Positions 34,661 to 48,022 of a DNA stretch of 64,000 nucleotides are shown here, piece by piece. The stretch is from Sipunculus nudus. Taxonomy: Eukaryota > Annelida > Sipuncula > Golfingiida > Sipunculidae. The stretch covers positions 51,846,558 through 51,910,557 of the forward strand of contig CM049310.1 in NCBI GenBank assembly GCA_026874595.1, in the 5' to 3' direction. The notes beneath the pieces were generated by a model, which saw only the letters and a list, made by a program, of their open reading frames with translations, was not told the origin of the DNA and did not search any database. The translations under genes and the position numbers were made by a program. Every line of letters starts with the position of its first letter. Position 1 is the first letter of the stretch.

Positions 34661-35090
34661 CTGCTTGTTGTATTTTCTGTTCCACAAAATATTGTTATAT
34701 ATCATGCAACATCAAAGGAATATTGCTGTCAGTTCAGTAAATACAATTGACCGAAGCCTGATACTAATACCAACTAGAAATTATGGTGACTTTAGAAGGT
34801 CCTGAATGTTGACCTGGCTGTGCCTAAGTTCTTGAAAAAACGCATGCTCAAGGAATTTCAAATAGTGCCTGGCAGCCACATTCAGATCAATGTTCACAGC
34901 AACTGCTTAAACAGATCTTGAGATAATGCACAAAAAGAGGCCGACGCAAAAAGAACTTAGAACATGATTGTTTTAGATAGGGCCCTGGTAAATGTAGCTT
35001 GGTCCCTGCAGTCAGAGAAACTGATGAGAGTTAAAATGGTTTATAACCATGTGTACAATAAATAAACCATGTATACAATAAATAATTGTA

Positions 35091-35730
35091 TCCGCCAAAA
35101 CAGTTTTTTGCGGATACTATGTTTTCAGCCGGCCGCCGCTGCCACCACATAGGTTTCCGGAGAACTCCGTAACCACTGGAAAGAATTTTATGAAAATTCA
35201 TAATTTTAAGAATTATGATGGGGTCACATGTGAACTGCTGCGCCCTAATTTTGGGTTGACCTCTGACCCTTCCTTTCTGCAGAGGTGGTGCCACCTATAA
35301 TCAGGTCACAGCGGCGATAATGCTAAAATGATGTTAACGCAAGAACTCGAAAAGAAATTGAGGTACATTCACCAATCTTACAGCCTTGATGTATCTTATC
35401 GAGGGCTAGGTCAGGTTTGAACATGGATGACCTTGACCCATTTTTCTACGTCACAGCAGCGATAATATGATTATATGATGTTAACGCAAGAACATTAAAA
35501 CAATTTGAGGTTCAAGCACCAAACTTGCAACATTGATTCACCTTATCAAGCGCTATGTCAAGTTGAAATACGGATGACCTTGAAGCTTTTTTCAAGGTCA
35601 CAGCAGCGATAGTGTGCTTAAAAGAAGTTAACGCAATAACTGAGGTACAGTCACCAAACCTGCCAACATTGATGCACCTTTTCAAGCACTTGGTCAAGTT
35701 GGGTGACCTTGAAGAATTTTTAAGTACATC
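35091..35730 (+). mobile_element. Helitron-like 5' end with 146-bp-unit core, 3' end not found
   Basis: It begins TCCGCC after A, in the context GTATCCGCC...GGCGGATAC-type pairing (GTATCCGC with GCGGATAC) followed by TATG, as at 24661. About three units of roughly 146 bp follow (near 35304, 35451 and 35596), related to those at 5390-6040. No hairpin plus CTRR terminus could be placed, so the right end is truncated or diverged. Confidence 0.55.
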
Positions 35731-36022
35731 TGCAGAGTTTCCATTTTGGTTTGGGACTACTTGACAGGGCGGTAGCACTCGCTTCCTATCATTTTTATTT
35801 TGTATCCTGGTGTCACCTAGGCCCGGTGTCTACCGCACCTGCGGATCCTGGGTGTGTAATCATCCCCATTGCTGGGTCATAACACCGAGGAACCCCCCCC
35901 CCAAAGACGCACTTGTATGTGAGTCATACACGGCTGTTGGGCACAGCCTTCCCATTAAGCCTGCAGAGCGCTCACCCTGGGTGGGGGGGGGGGGGGGGGG
36001 CGACCGTGTAAAACCTCACTGC

Positions 36023-36094
36023 CTCAGCTGAGATTCGAACCCACGATCTCCCGGCTTTGAGCCCTGCGCTCTACCTCATAGCCACAGAAGCCGG
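36023..36094 (-). repeat. tRNA-derived SINE head
   Basis: On the minus strand there is an A box in TGGCTATGAGGTAGAGCGC (36066-36084) and a B box in GGGTTCGAATCTC (36030-36042). The SINE body probably extends left to about 35810 through a run of about 20 G (35976-36000). The acceptor stem is not intact, so this is not a functional tRNA. Confidence 0.6.
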
Positions 36095-36268
36095 TGATCT
36101 ACATGATCTATCAACTGTGGCTCCCTCAAGCATTTCTCATGAGATGTTCCAGCTGTCCTTGGGCTTGGACATCTTGCTTGTGAACATGATTAAGCGTTAA
36201 AATAAACAGCAAGCCTTATTCACCTCTCTTTATCCTAGGAATAAAGTAATGCATTTTAAAATTCTGAC

Positions 36269-36304
<36 letters not shown>
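36269..36304. repeat. (TA)n microsatellite
   Basis: Alternating AT with one interruption (ATATGTAT). Confidence 0.9.
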
Positions 36305-36316
<12 letters not shown>

Positions 36317-36999
36317 ACGAGATCTGACGTTTGAACGTATAATATCAAGTTAAAGACTAATGAAGCAAAAAAGGCGATAATAAGACCGTCTTTTTTTGGT
36401 TCTAGGGGAACCTTTAATAAATTTCCGAAAGGGGCGAGCAGACCGGTTATGAAAGATCGAGTTGGTGAACTTGCCCCATATTTCTCTTGAATTTATATAA
36501 TCCTCGCGCTATAAACTGTAAATTCACAAAATATAAAAAACAATATGAATTGTCTCACTTTAAAGTCTGCAATTACGTTTAGTCGCACATCTGTACCAAT
36601 TTACATCAATTTTACAATTTACAAATTGCCAGATCGTATACTAGGATACAGTGGGAAAATGCAAAAGGTATATTTTGATATAATTTATAGTCGTCGAGTT
36701 ATGTTTTGTTATTTTCCAGTCTGCAACTTATTTAATGTTAGATTGAAACTACGACTACATGTTCACAAGAGACTGAATGTGGCACTGGCCATCCAGTACC
36801 TCTTTCTTTCTTCCATCAATAACAGTTGATTTTAAATATAATTATTCTGAAGTTGATGAATAGAAAAAGAAGCAGTTTTTCGTTTTTGAAACGGCAAAGA
36901 ATTCAGTTTTTTAGGTATAAAGAGACTTAGATTCAAATAACGTATCCAACGATTGACCGATTAAAATCTTTTTAACATCAGAAAATTACACTACAATAA

Positions 37000-37006
<7 letters not shown>

Positions 37007-37062
<56 letters not shown>
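37007..37062. repeat. (TA)n microsatellite
   Basis: About 28 uninterrupted TA units. G-run (near 37161) and C-run (near 37261) homopolymers follow within 250 bp. Confidence 0.95.
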
Positions 37063-37064
<2 letters not shown>

Positions 37065-38159
37065 TATTTGGGCATTAAGATGTTAAATCATAAATAATAA
37101 GGCCTTTGACAGGGATGTTATACTGCCGTGGGCAAGGGCGTGCGCAGGATTTTAGCATATGGGGGGGGGGGGCACAAGACCGCAAAACGTCTGTGGGTGA
37201 CACCCTACCCCCCTTCTTCGGCCGAGACATCCTACAGTCGCGCTATAATCTATATAGGCCCCCCCCCCCCCCCCCCAATCGAATGTTAAATTGTTTCACA
37301 TTACAAAGCCACAGTTTCTACTGGTTTTTGCCTATGCATAGCTTTAGGCCTACTATACGCGTCAGGGATGACAGTCACTGACGATTGGTAATGTCTATTC
37401 GATTTCGATCAAATGATTAAGATTAATTATAACTCAATGATGTTTGAGCAGAAAGGATATATTTCATTCATTTTTTTAGATAATATGTTAACGCTCTGAG
37501 TGAGACTTAGCAGGGCCTGCATGAGAAATATTTCGAGGCTACCGGTACAAAAGGATTCCGACCCTCTCCTTTTTCTTCGTTATAAAAACCTTTCAGTTTT
37601 ACGGATGTAATTAACTCTTTATTCGATTTAAATCCAAGGCAATACTTATTGAATGAGTTTAATAAAGAAAGGACTGTAACAGAAAGATGCATAGTTTTCT
37701 CCATTTAATGATATACATATATCATCATATATACTTTATCCACCATGCTAAACTGAAATAAAAATCATATTGAGGTCTTAGCAGGCATCCCTATAACCTG
37801 TGGCTCAAGGCAAGCAACCTACTGTACAAGAAGTTGCCCACACTACAGTATGTGCTTCTCATGCTTTATATACCATCAACAATACTGTCACAATAACAAC
37901 AAACCCAATTGAAACTTGGAAGAATAAAAAAAATATTTACACGAGCATAATAAGGGGTTAAAATAGTTTGATAAATCATCACGTGCCGCCGCAGCCAAGT
38001 CGAGTGCATATATATGCGTCAGATTGTTACATACTTTGACAGGTGTTAGATCAGCAGTAGAAGCTGTATCGATGACTTCTGTGAATTTGCATCCATACAT
38101 GTTCTTTTTACAACAATAGTCAGCTAAATGGGTTCCTGATAAGTTGATAACCACCCACA

Positions 38160-38380
38160 CACACCAGAAGCGGATCCGGGGGTGGGGGTCCGGACCCCCC
38201 CTTTTACCCCCCCCATTTTCATCAGAAACAAGGTTTTTTTAGGGCTTCAGACACAAGTTTGCCGCCTGAACCCACCCTTTTTCAGACCTGAGGACCTTTT
38301 TTTTAGGGTTCACATTTGTCCCACTGGGTTGGACCCCCCCCCCCCCTTTTCCTAAATCCCGGATCCGCCCATGCACACAC
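38160..38380. repeat. C/G-run-rich repeat with inverted ends
   Basis: It starts CAGAAGCGGATCCGGGGGTG and ends with TCCCGGATCCGCCCATG, an inverted pair around several C runs. A related fragment (AGAAGCGGACCCAGCAGG) is near 27708. It is probably a small non-autonomous element. Confidence 0.5.
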
Positions 38381-39555
38381 AAAGAAAAGCACCCTGATAA
38401 ATTAAAAATAAAAAATTAATGAAAGGGACCTTTTCACTGAATCGTTTTCTATTCCGCGTGAATCAATAAATAAATTTAGTTAAAGAGTAAAACAAACAAC
38501 ATGTACTTCCTTAAGGAAAGTGTACATGCACTTTCAATAGCCCTTCGGACCATGTAGAATGAATGCAAATAAATATTAATTTTGGTTAATTTCTTCCATG
38601 TACGGATCTGTAGTACTAGATATAATATTTACCATTCAGTTATACCGTAACTATTGTGCACCAGTACTTAAGGAATTTCTACATTTCCATGCATTCTCAT
38701 GGGCCTTAAGAACTCTTTGCTCATCTAGGCCCTTTGGACACGACGAGTTAAAACCTATAAAAAATTGCTAATGCTATTTAAGACAAATGGGAGACTTAAA
38801 TTTGAGACTTCATCGTCAAGCCAGTTCTTACGCCCTTCGAAACTCCTGGGTCCGAGTCCCTTCCGATCACTGCCGATTAAAACTCAAAGAGAAGAAAAAA
38901 AAATTCCGCATTTACAAGCATATAGCCGGCTCCTTTGAGTCGTCCTGTTGACAGCTTTATAAATGCAAGTTAACGTAAAAAGCCAAAGAGATTTTCTAAA
39001 TTTCAGGTATTTTCTGGTGTTCTTCACATAGGAAACTCCTGGCGGGCCTTGGCCCCTTCGTTCACTCACTATTAGACATTATATATTTACATTTCGTAAA
39101 ACCTGTGTCTTCATCATTTTCGAGCTTTTTATTTTGCGTCATCGGAAATTCCTAAGCTAAAAATAAAATCAAGTGAAACTTCTACATTTTCAAACATTTC
39201 ACTGGACCCTATAGGAAATTCCTGGCCGGTATGAGTCTCTTAATTTAGACCCCTCTATTTGGATTAAAAACTCCATATATACATGGTTCTCAAATGACAA
39301 ACGGGTTGCACATTTCTGTCGCCCTATATCGGACCCTCGCGGGGTTTCCTGACTCAAATTTATATAAGCTAAAATTAAAACTAAATGAGACTTTTACATT
39401 TTCAAACATATTATTCTACTCTAAAGGAAATTTGCCGGTCGACAGGGTACCCCTCGGGCCCGTCGTGCCCCCGTTACGGTGTACCTGCTGACCTCACCGC
39501 TCATATAGCGCCTGCTTTTAATTAGATAAAAACCGGCGGGGATTGAACACCACCA

Positions 39556-39728
39556 CAGGCGCTTGAATCCCTATTTATAATAAAGTCTTCAAATCTTTAT
39601 GACATAATACAAGTGATAGCATGGTATGACCGTTTTATTATTGGGTCGTCTGACCTGATTCCGTCGTAGTATTTCTATGAACATTGGAGATATGAAGACT
39701 TTATTATAAATAGGGATTCAAGCGCCTG
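39556..39728. mobile_element. MITE-like element with 36-bp perfect inverted ends
   Basis: Left end 39556-39591 and right end 39693-39728 are exact reverse complements, starting CAGGCGCTTGAATCCCTATT. The total length is 173 bp. Flanking CA dinucleotides are the only possible target duplication. The perfect ends indicate recent activity or strong conversion. There is no coding capacity and the superfamily is unknown. Confidence 0.75.
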
Positions 39729-40827
39729 CATGTGACAGCACACACTGACGTAACCGTATGCCTGAAACATCACAGAACTGGTATTTAATGGCTTACCGCC
39801 AGGACTGTCATGTCATGGCCTATGCATGAGTAGCAGCTTTCAATGAGGACTTTCTTTTGTCCATCATAGCTATACTAGAGGGTGTCATCCTATACTGTTA
39901 CTAAATTGGCAGTTTAAACTATGCCCTGGGCCTTACAAATACAACTTTGTGAGCTTTTTTTTGCAAACGGTTTAGGCACGCCCTGATAAATTACGAAATT
40001 GGGGGCCACCTAAAAATTTATTGAAAAGATTTAAGGGGCGCACGCCTGTTACTTATATCATGTATACTTGTTATCCAATAAGGGATTCCAACGCTTCTAT
40101 TTCCCGGAAGCTAACCAAATTTTGATGACAAATTTCGCCTTCCCGGGCCTTTTCATATTGCATCGCAAATTTTTAATTATCATACACCAAGATGTCGTAT
40201 ATCCCTTTAAGTTTATTATTTGTCCAGTAATAAATACTTATAACAAAGTCTGATGCAAATTGCCAATGAGCCCTCATGTATACACATGCAGCCTTTCTTA
40301 GCCTGCAGGTGCATGCCATATCGTTTGGCGGGAAACCGCTTCCGAATTCCGCCTACACCTGTATTCACTGATTCGGCCCGTACTCCTGACGGAACGATAT
40401 GACTACAGAAGCGTGTTGATCTGGCAGATCTACCGGTCTGATCTGTAAACTGCAAAAACCAAGAGTTAAATCAAGTCTTCAAAATATCTAAAATGGAGGA
40501 TTGGCTAAGAAAGTGACCTGAAAGTTATAGCACAATGTGAGCCATGATCTACTTAAATGGAATGAGTGCACTACACCGAGGGCGCCAAAGTTTTCCGTTT
40601 CCCCGCCTAATACTCCCCGGTAACTTTGATGGCGTTTGCCGCCGTAAAAAATCTGGTGCATGCTTCTAAATGATAGGACGTTTTATTAAATCATCTCCAA
40701 TTCTACAAGTTGGTTCTAATTAACTGTAATATCCCATACTTTTTTTCCAAAAACGAATGTTCTTACAACTCACAATATTTAAGCGCCATGTCCTGCACAC
40801 AGCTTATAATGTGCGCACCGGTGTCTG

Positions 40828-41399
40828 ATGGCTGACGGCAAGAAATATGAAGACAGCGCACTTGAACGCTTAATTAGAAATCGGCGAAACATTTATAAAG
40901 GTAAACTTTTGCTTTTATTTTATGAAACAATAATAAAGAAATATTATATTCCATGATAATGCAGATAGGGACCTGATAATTCAAAATATCTCAATGGTAA
41001 TCAGAAGCGATATATAGCGATAATAGAGGAAATAAATGTCGACATATATAAGTTTAAAGTGATGTACTTTCATATATCGAACTAATGAAATTACATTGGT
41101 TAGTAATTCCTAAAATAATTATACTGCATGAAGTAAACGTAATCAGTAAAAATTGAACAACTGAAATATCTATTCCCTGAACTTCTGTAGTATTGAAATG
41201 AAGTACCTAGTTTAACAGGCATTGGTGTGTGAAACTTTCAGATTGCCTGGAAAGACAAATGAATGTAAAGCCCTTTTACATAGATGTAAATGGCGCAGTT
41301 CTTGCTAACCCAAGTGAAACAGTGCTTGTCTTTTCATATCATATAACTGATTTTACCCTTTCGTTGTTGGCATCTCTGTGCTTGAAAGTAATTTATTGA
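40828..41399 (+). CDS. candidate two-exon start of an unidentified gene
   Basis: ATG at 40828 opens MADGKKYEDSALERLIRNRR..., and exon 1 ends at 40900 before GTAAAC. A pyrimidine-containing acceptor (AAACTTTCAG, ending 41241) leads into 41242, which continues in phase with CLERQMNVKPFYIDVNG and runs open to TGA at 41397-41399, giving about 76 residues. A weak donor (AAA|GTAATT) at about 41387 could extend it to further exons not found here. The end, VLVFSYHITDFTLSLLASL, has the leucine spacing of a ribonuclease-inhibitor-type LRR, so an LRR protein N-terminus is possible. A GC-richer stretch (40580-40650) lies upstream and could be the promoter. I do not recognise the gene. Confidence 0.35.
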
Positions 41400-44300
41400 C
41401 AGTTTTGAGAGATCGTTAAGTGTTCTATTTTGCTGTCAATATCTAAGAATCTTTTAAAAGTTTTCAATAAATATGTAATCTTAAAATAAAATAAAAATAA
41501 CTGTGCAAAACTGAACCATTTATCAGGCTGTTATTACCTAACTGTTCCAGGTGTCGTATCCTACAATTTTATGGTTTGATACCGTGAACACGAAGCCTAT
41601 GCAATTTTTTTACAAATGAGGGGAAATTAGAATATCCTCAGTTTATGCTTCTCCTTAACATGAACAACCAAACATGTTACACCTGGTGAAATAATTTGAC
41701 TCTTTAAATATATTTCACTCGATATATATGCGTATTCTTTTAGTTATTGCTTCATATGTAACTGATCATGGAGAAACTATACTATGCCAGATTCCTAAGA
41801 AACATTTATACATCAAACTGATGATTACGCTCCCGAGGCAGCGGAAATCTTGCGCTTCTTAAGAAGCAACTGATTTTCAACGTACGATATAGGTAGTAGG
41901 CCTAGAGGTAAAGCGCTGTGTAAAAAGCATAATTGATCATCAAAAGGTCATGATTTTTTTGCAGACTTTCCAAAAGGTTCAGTTGTAGCCAATCATTAAA
42001 GAGGTATGTCATATGTATATTTTTGTCATATTTTGTATTTTTATAAAGCTAATATGTTTTTGAAATGGCGATAAAGTCCTAAAAAAAGTGCTCAAAGTGA
42101 GCCAATAAAAGTGTTTGAAAGGTGCTCAAACTGGGTCAGCCAAGAGTGTTTGAACCCTGTTACGCGACAGGCATCCAAGCTTACATGCAACACATCTCAC
42201 TCTATTTCCCCTTATCACTCAACCCGTACTACCTCACTTCACCATTACCACTCTTATTCCGGTGGATACACATATTGATTTGTCGATAACCTGTATTCTG
42301 GTTTAACATACACAAAGTTCATTCATTTGTCTGAAGCAAAAAAGGAAGTTCATTACAATGTTAATATATGTAGTTTTATTTTCTAATTTCCTACTAAGCA
42401 CTAGAAAATGTAGCAAAAATAACAGAATGAATATACATGGCAAGTCTAGTGTGCAAATCAATAATAAATACATATACATACAGGTGGCATATTTATATAT
42501 TATGACATTTATACTGGTAGAATATATGTGTGCCCAAATTAAAGTACATGCTACAATGACTTATGTTGTAGATCATTGTAGAGTAATGTACAAAATGATG
42601 TAAAGTAGAATTCTTATAATATATAAATGTTATACATCCATTTTGGAAAATGATCCTCAGAAGGGAGGGGGGGAGGGTGCACTGTTGAAGGTGATGTACT
42701 CTTGAATGAATGGACATTAAGGCACCTTCCATCCTATACATGCCTTACACTGTAATTAACACTGACAAATATGAAGGTGAATTTTTCCCTATTAATAAAT
42801 GCATTGATATTAAATAAATTAAACTACATTATTATGATAAGACATATCACAACAACTCAGTCATTAACATAAACTTTCACAGTATTTTAGTTACTGCTTG
42901 TAGAACTATATAATAGTCATGATAAGTCACCAAGTAAAACAATAGCATGTGCAACAAACACTGTTCTATTATCCTTATATTTTGGCTAACAATCCCCATA
43001 TCTACTTCTACATTTTTGTCTCAACTGTCTCAGTTCTAACATTCCTACATTTTTTCAGTAGTCTGATGAGGGAACTGATCAATGTAAACAAATCTCAAAA
43101 GAATTTAAATTACAGAGTGAGTGAGATGATGTAGCAAATAGTCCTCTATATATTTTGGCAACACATAATTTGTTTGGCTATGCAATGTTACATTAACCAC
43201 ACTCTTGAACAACAGCTGGCACTTTCAGAAAATGATACAGTCTTATAGCATTATATGGTTTCACTTCCTATTCACCAGGTTAAAGTTTCTTGATTTTCAC
43301 ATTATAAATGTTGCGGGGGTTCCATTTTCGTCGCACCATGTGTAAATTATGTAAACTTAAAACAGAATATAAATTATTTAAAGTGCATATAAAATTTTAA
43401 ACCATTTACAATGACACAAGGGACATAAATGGAAATGTTTGTTCATTATTGGCAAATAATGTAATTTATAATATCAAATTTTGATTTATTGGTCAAAGGA
43501 ATTAAACCTGTAACTATATTTATAGTACCCATCTTTTGCATCAAAATTCTTGTTACTACACCTGATAAAATATTTGACATTTCAATGAGACTACAGTATG
43601 AATTAATTATTACCTATATATATATATATATATATATGGTAAATCTTAGGCAAAAAAAAGTTTGGTTCTCAGGCACTTTTTTTCAGATATCAGTGCGCAA
43701 GGGCAATTTTTTTTTTTGGTATGTTTTGATAAAAATGTCAATTGATCATGGAAAAGCATGATCATAACATAGTTTTGCTAAATAGGTAAAAGCACTACAT
43801 AACAAACGAAAACGTATCGAAAATTTATTATTTTATCTTCTTGAAAGAAATGTCTGAGCAGCTGGAGCTCATAATTGGTAAGTTTCTATTGAAAATTTAA
43901 AAAAGAATATTTGATGCAGGGGTTAAAATTGACTCGTGCAGTGCCTGAGAACCCTACCTTTTTATATTTTTGGGCCTCACAGAGGTTTTATTTCATGATC
44001 ATTCACTCTCCCTAATATCATGAATTTAAACCCTTGCAGACAGACAGCCAACCACATTGCTAATACAGCCATCTTCCATTCAAGTTGGGTTATTTTTATT
44101 CATATACATGTTTGGTAATCTTAATATACATCTGGTCATACTCTACAGGTGGTCATGAAATATCGCTGATTGTCAAGAAACCTCTTTCTGTTCACCTATT
44201 ATCTATCAGTATAACTATATTGGGTTTTTTCACCTCATTTGTAAATTAAATGGCCTACAAGCAAGTGAGTCTGCCTGGCCTAGTGGCAGTGCATTGCATT

Positions 44301-45372
44301 TACCCTCACAAATGCACACACACACACACGCTTAAAAGATATATGTTTGAAATGCTCACTCAGAGTGCATAAAGTTTAAGTTAACTTGAGAACATGATTG
44401 TCATGCAGATAATTGATTTACCATCATAACTTAACAGTATATCCCTGAATGTGAATTGCATCTCAGCATTAATATCAATATAATTTATGTAATTAAATGT
44501 GCAATTATGTGTATAACAATACATAAATTAAGCCACAAATCCTCATTTTCTATAAATCATGCTATTCACAGTGATAAAGGTGAACTAATTAAGGCATTTC
44601 TGTGTCTTACCGCTGTGTAAAATCATAATACCTTTACATTTATAATCCCTGCCAGCTTTCTATATATGCTTTGTCTTCAGTGCTACATATGCCTCCAGTA
44701 ATGATACTCAAAAGCTATTACTGTGGAAATAATATCTGAATGCAGTTAAGGAATATACTTTTAATAGTGAATGCTACTTAGAATTATTTCACTAGTTTAA
44801 GCACATCATTTCAAGATTTCCTACATTGTTATTTGAATCATCATATTAAATCCAGTTATATAAATGAGGTTACAGGACTAAATTCCTTATCTTGACTTAA
44901 AATACTGGTCATCACAGTTATTCATACATCACATAAGAAAAATTATGTGAAACTGTGATATATAACCTGATCACAGTAGTTTATTATGATACCATATACA
45001 TTTATTTATATACCACAAATATATCACAAATATATCACAGCAGGACAAAATCAAATTAAAAGAAAATCAAATATATTTAAGATTTTAAAAAATCATTCAT
45101 AATGTATCCAGTAGAGTATATTAACCAAAGAAATGAGTCATATACCTGTTTACTGTGTTTGACACATGAAGTACCTATCTGGCCTGAGTAAACAACAAAT
45201 CAACATGTACAACATTCATTTGGCAAAAGGCATATATCATTTATTAATCCCTGTATTACAGATACTGAGAAGACCTGAGATTTTTCCTGTAATAAGTGGG
45301 ACATATTAGAGAGGTTACAGACCTCTGAATCTATGTTTCACAGAACCACATCGAGGGCTCTGGAGAGATGTA

Positions 45373-45695
45373 CTAACACTCCTCATGCAGCAGTTACACA
45401 TTGCAGTCATTCCGGATCTCCTTCGTTTTAATCGCTGCTTTGTTTAGCAAGTTTTTCGGGGGCTCAACACCAGAGCTGGCAAAGAACCAAGAATCAAGAG
45501 AAGGGTGTCGCAGGTATAAAACTTGGAGTTGGATGCACAATGTAATACCATGCTCTCATTAGTCTGATTACAATTGTTTGCTCTGTGTGAGCCCAGGTGG
45601 TGAGATTTGGAGAATCTTGCTTTAAAAAAGCAGTGGTTTAAACAAAGAAGCTCTGGAACAATGGCAGTGAATAACCCCTGTGTGAGGAGTGTAAG
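45373..45695. repeat. foldback element, second copy
   Basis: This matches the 19756-20148 element: ACACTCCTCATGCAG at the left, inverted GTGTGAGGAGTGTAAG at the right, and shared GTTGGATGCACAATG and ATGCTCTCATTAGTCTGATTA. The arms are more diverged and partly deleted compared with the first copy. Confidence 0.65.
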
Positions 45696-46595
45696 ATGTA
45701 CAATGCAATACAGAGTTATATGGTAAGGGAGTTTTTTTTCTGTATGCATACTCTGAAAGACTCAGGCTGGCCATTTTGACTCAGATAATTATATAATGAA
45801 CTAAAACATTCAACTTTGAAACCTGAAATGGAATCACTAATATCCAAGACAAGGACCAATGGCCATTAAAAGCAAAAAGACCAACAAAAACTGTGGTTAC
45901 ATACATGGTACACGTAACATGACACAGCTTATAATATCATTCAACTTAAGTGGCAGACAGCTGTATAAATAACTTACATATGATACAGATTAATGTATGT
46001 ATCAACACACACACTCACACACCAAGACACACACACAAGTGACATATTTAAAGACCAACTTCCATACTCACATTTGACCCTGTACACTATAATTAAAGCA
46101 GTTTTTGCCTGTATAACTACTCATTTTGATCTTTTTGGTACTTGATATACACTCAGTATTACAGTAATACCTCAACAGGTTGAAAGTGTTAATGCCCGGT
46201 ACAGTTTGTGTTAGAGGACACAGTCCCTGCAAATACGTTATCCAATCTCCTTGGGTTAAACTATAAGTCTGATACATTTTTGGGTCACTTTGACTTATGA
46301 AGGTTTTTTTTTTTTCAAAATATATTTTAAACTTCAATGAGCTCCTTGTAACATTTTTGGTTTACTTACCTTATGAAGGGTTTTTTGTCAAAATATATTT
46401 TTAACTTCAATGAGCTCAATTAACTATATTTACTTTTGAATTAAAGGCAAATACTTTTGAATATAAAATATAAAACTTAACTGCATTTTCTGCAATTTTA
46501 ACTTCTTTTTTTTAACTTACATGTATACTGTAATTCAAATTTTGGCTCAATTAGAATTTTGTGTACTAGTACTTTAGAATTCCCTTCATGGTTTG

Positions 46596-47961
46596 TCATG
46601 ATCCATATTCTATTTTCCCCATCCTGTCAGCTGAGTGGCCCTTGTTTCCAGCTGACTTTTTGGATTTTGTCATTGGGCTCTTCCTCTCTACTGTAAAATT
46701 CTTATAGTCCAGGTAGTAGGGGTTCCCCATTGACCTTCTCTGGGGGTTGCCAAAAGCTTTTGTCATCTCAGCTATACGAGAGTCCTCTCTTGGAAGTTTT
46801 GGTAACTGTGGTAATTTCTGTCTGATGTCAACAATTCTGAAGTCCAAGTTGGCTTCACAGTAATCAAGGAGACGTTCTGTTGCATCAATCAGCCTGTATT
46901 CATCTGGGTATTTGTGGGCCGCAATATGGAAGAACGCCTGTAGAAAAGCCTGGTAGCAAAGTCCTGTAAAAGCAGATTTCATGTTTACACAGAATCTTTT
47001 GTTTTGTACACATACTAGAAATACTGTATATTGTAGTCATAATCTTGTTTTCACTAATGTTGCACACAAATTATGAATTAAAAAATTTAAACTTAAAATG
47101 AAAATCATACAAAATAATAATGAATTAATTTGATTTCTCCAATGGTTTTGCATTCAGATTATAAAATATATTCTTGATTAAAACTACTACTCAGTTACTT
47201 GACAATATTTTAGTAAACGTATTAGGGAATACTGTCTGCATCCTAGACTGTCTGCATTTTATTCTCTGATTTCACATTTTTTTCACAAACAATTTGCTGA
47301 AATATGTTCAATGCATCATGTCTTTCTTAATCATCTAATAGATAATACGCATCTACTATTTTTTAACTTCTTACAGTCTTCCACTCTACTCATATAATTT
47401 CAAAAGTAGCACAATTTTTTAAAAGTCTGTGGTAATTAAAATGCATAAATACAGCAACAATACTGTACTAAGAATTTATCCTTTTGGTATGTGTATATTA
47501 CTCATGGATAAAGTGACCCTTGACAAAAAAGATTTAATGTTATTACAAAATTCACCGCAATTTTCTTGGGTTAATAGTGATGCACAAAAGATCAAAATTT
47601 ACGTAATAAGATGAATCATGCTAATTATGCACAGTATACACTTAACTGAGTCCACTAAATCATGCTTCTTTTGAGGAAATTGTGATGTGATAAAAAGGTT
47701 GATCTGCTTTACATTTTTTAAAGAATATTCACACATCATTGATCATTAATTTTTGGACAATTGTGAGACACAGACAATTGCAAACATGCCACTTTAACAT
47801 ATTAAGAGACCTTGATGAGCAAGGGTTCATCTCTGCTGAATCTGCAGTTTACACTTCTGTAAACAAACATTTATGAAAATGAACTTAAATGAGCATATCC
47901 TGTTATTATATGATACAGTTATACATGTATTTCAGTTTTAAATATTTTTTTTTTATAATAT

Positions 47962-48022
<61 letters not shown>

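Larger units (their letters stand above)
34661..46595. other. intergenic region between the convergent mitoguardin and TTLL11 genes
   Basis: It contains the Helitron-like fragment, SINE head, microsatellites, MITE, candidate small gene and foldback copy listed separately. Degenerate repeated blocks of the form TACATTTTCAAACAT...GGAAATTCCTGGCCGG are spread over 38680-39450. From about 41400 to 45370 I see nothing supportable beyond (TA)n (43615-43637) and (CA)n (44308-44330). The TTLL11 3' UTR must extend left from 46595, but its end is not evident. Confidence 0.5.

Noticed and set aside
36545-36829. 94-codon plus-strand ORF
   Set aside because: AT-rich sequence with no domain signature or splice context; consistent with chance.
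43845-43877. Possible mini-exon MSEQLELII between CTTGAAAG and GTAAGT
   Set aside because: The donor is good but the acceptor is weak, the piece is 30 nt, and no partner exon with a matching phase was found.
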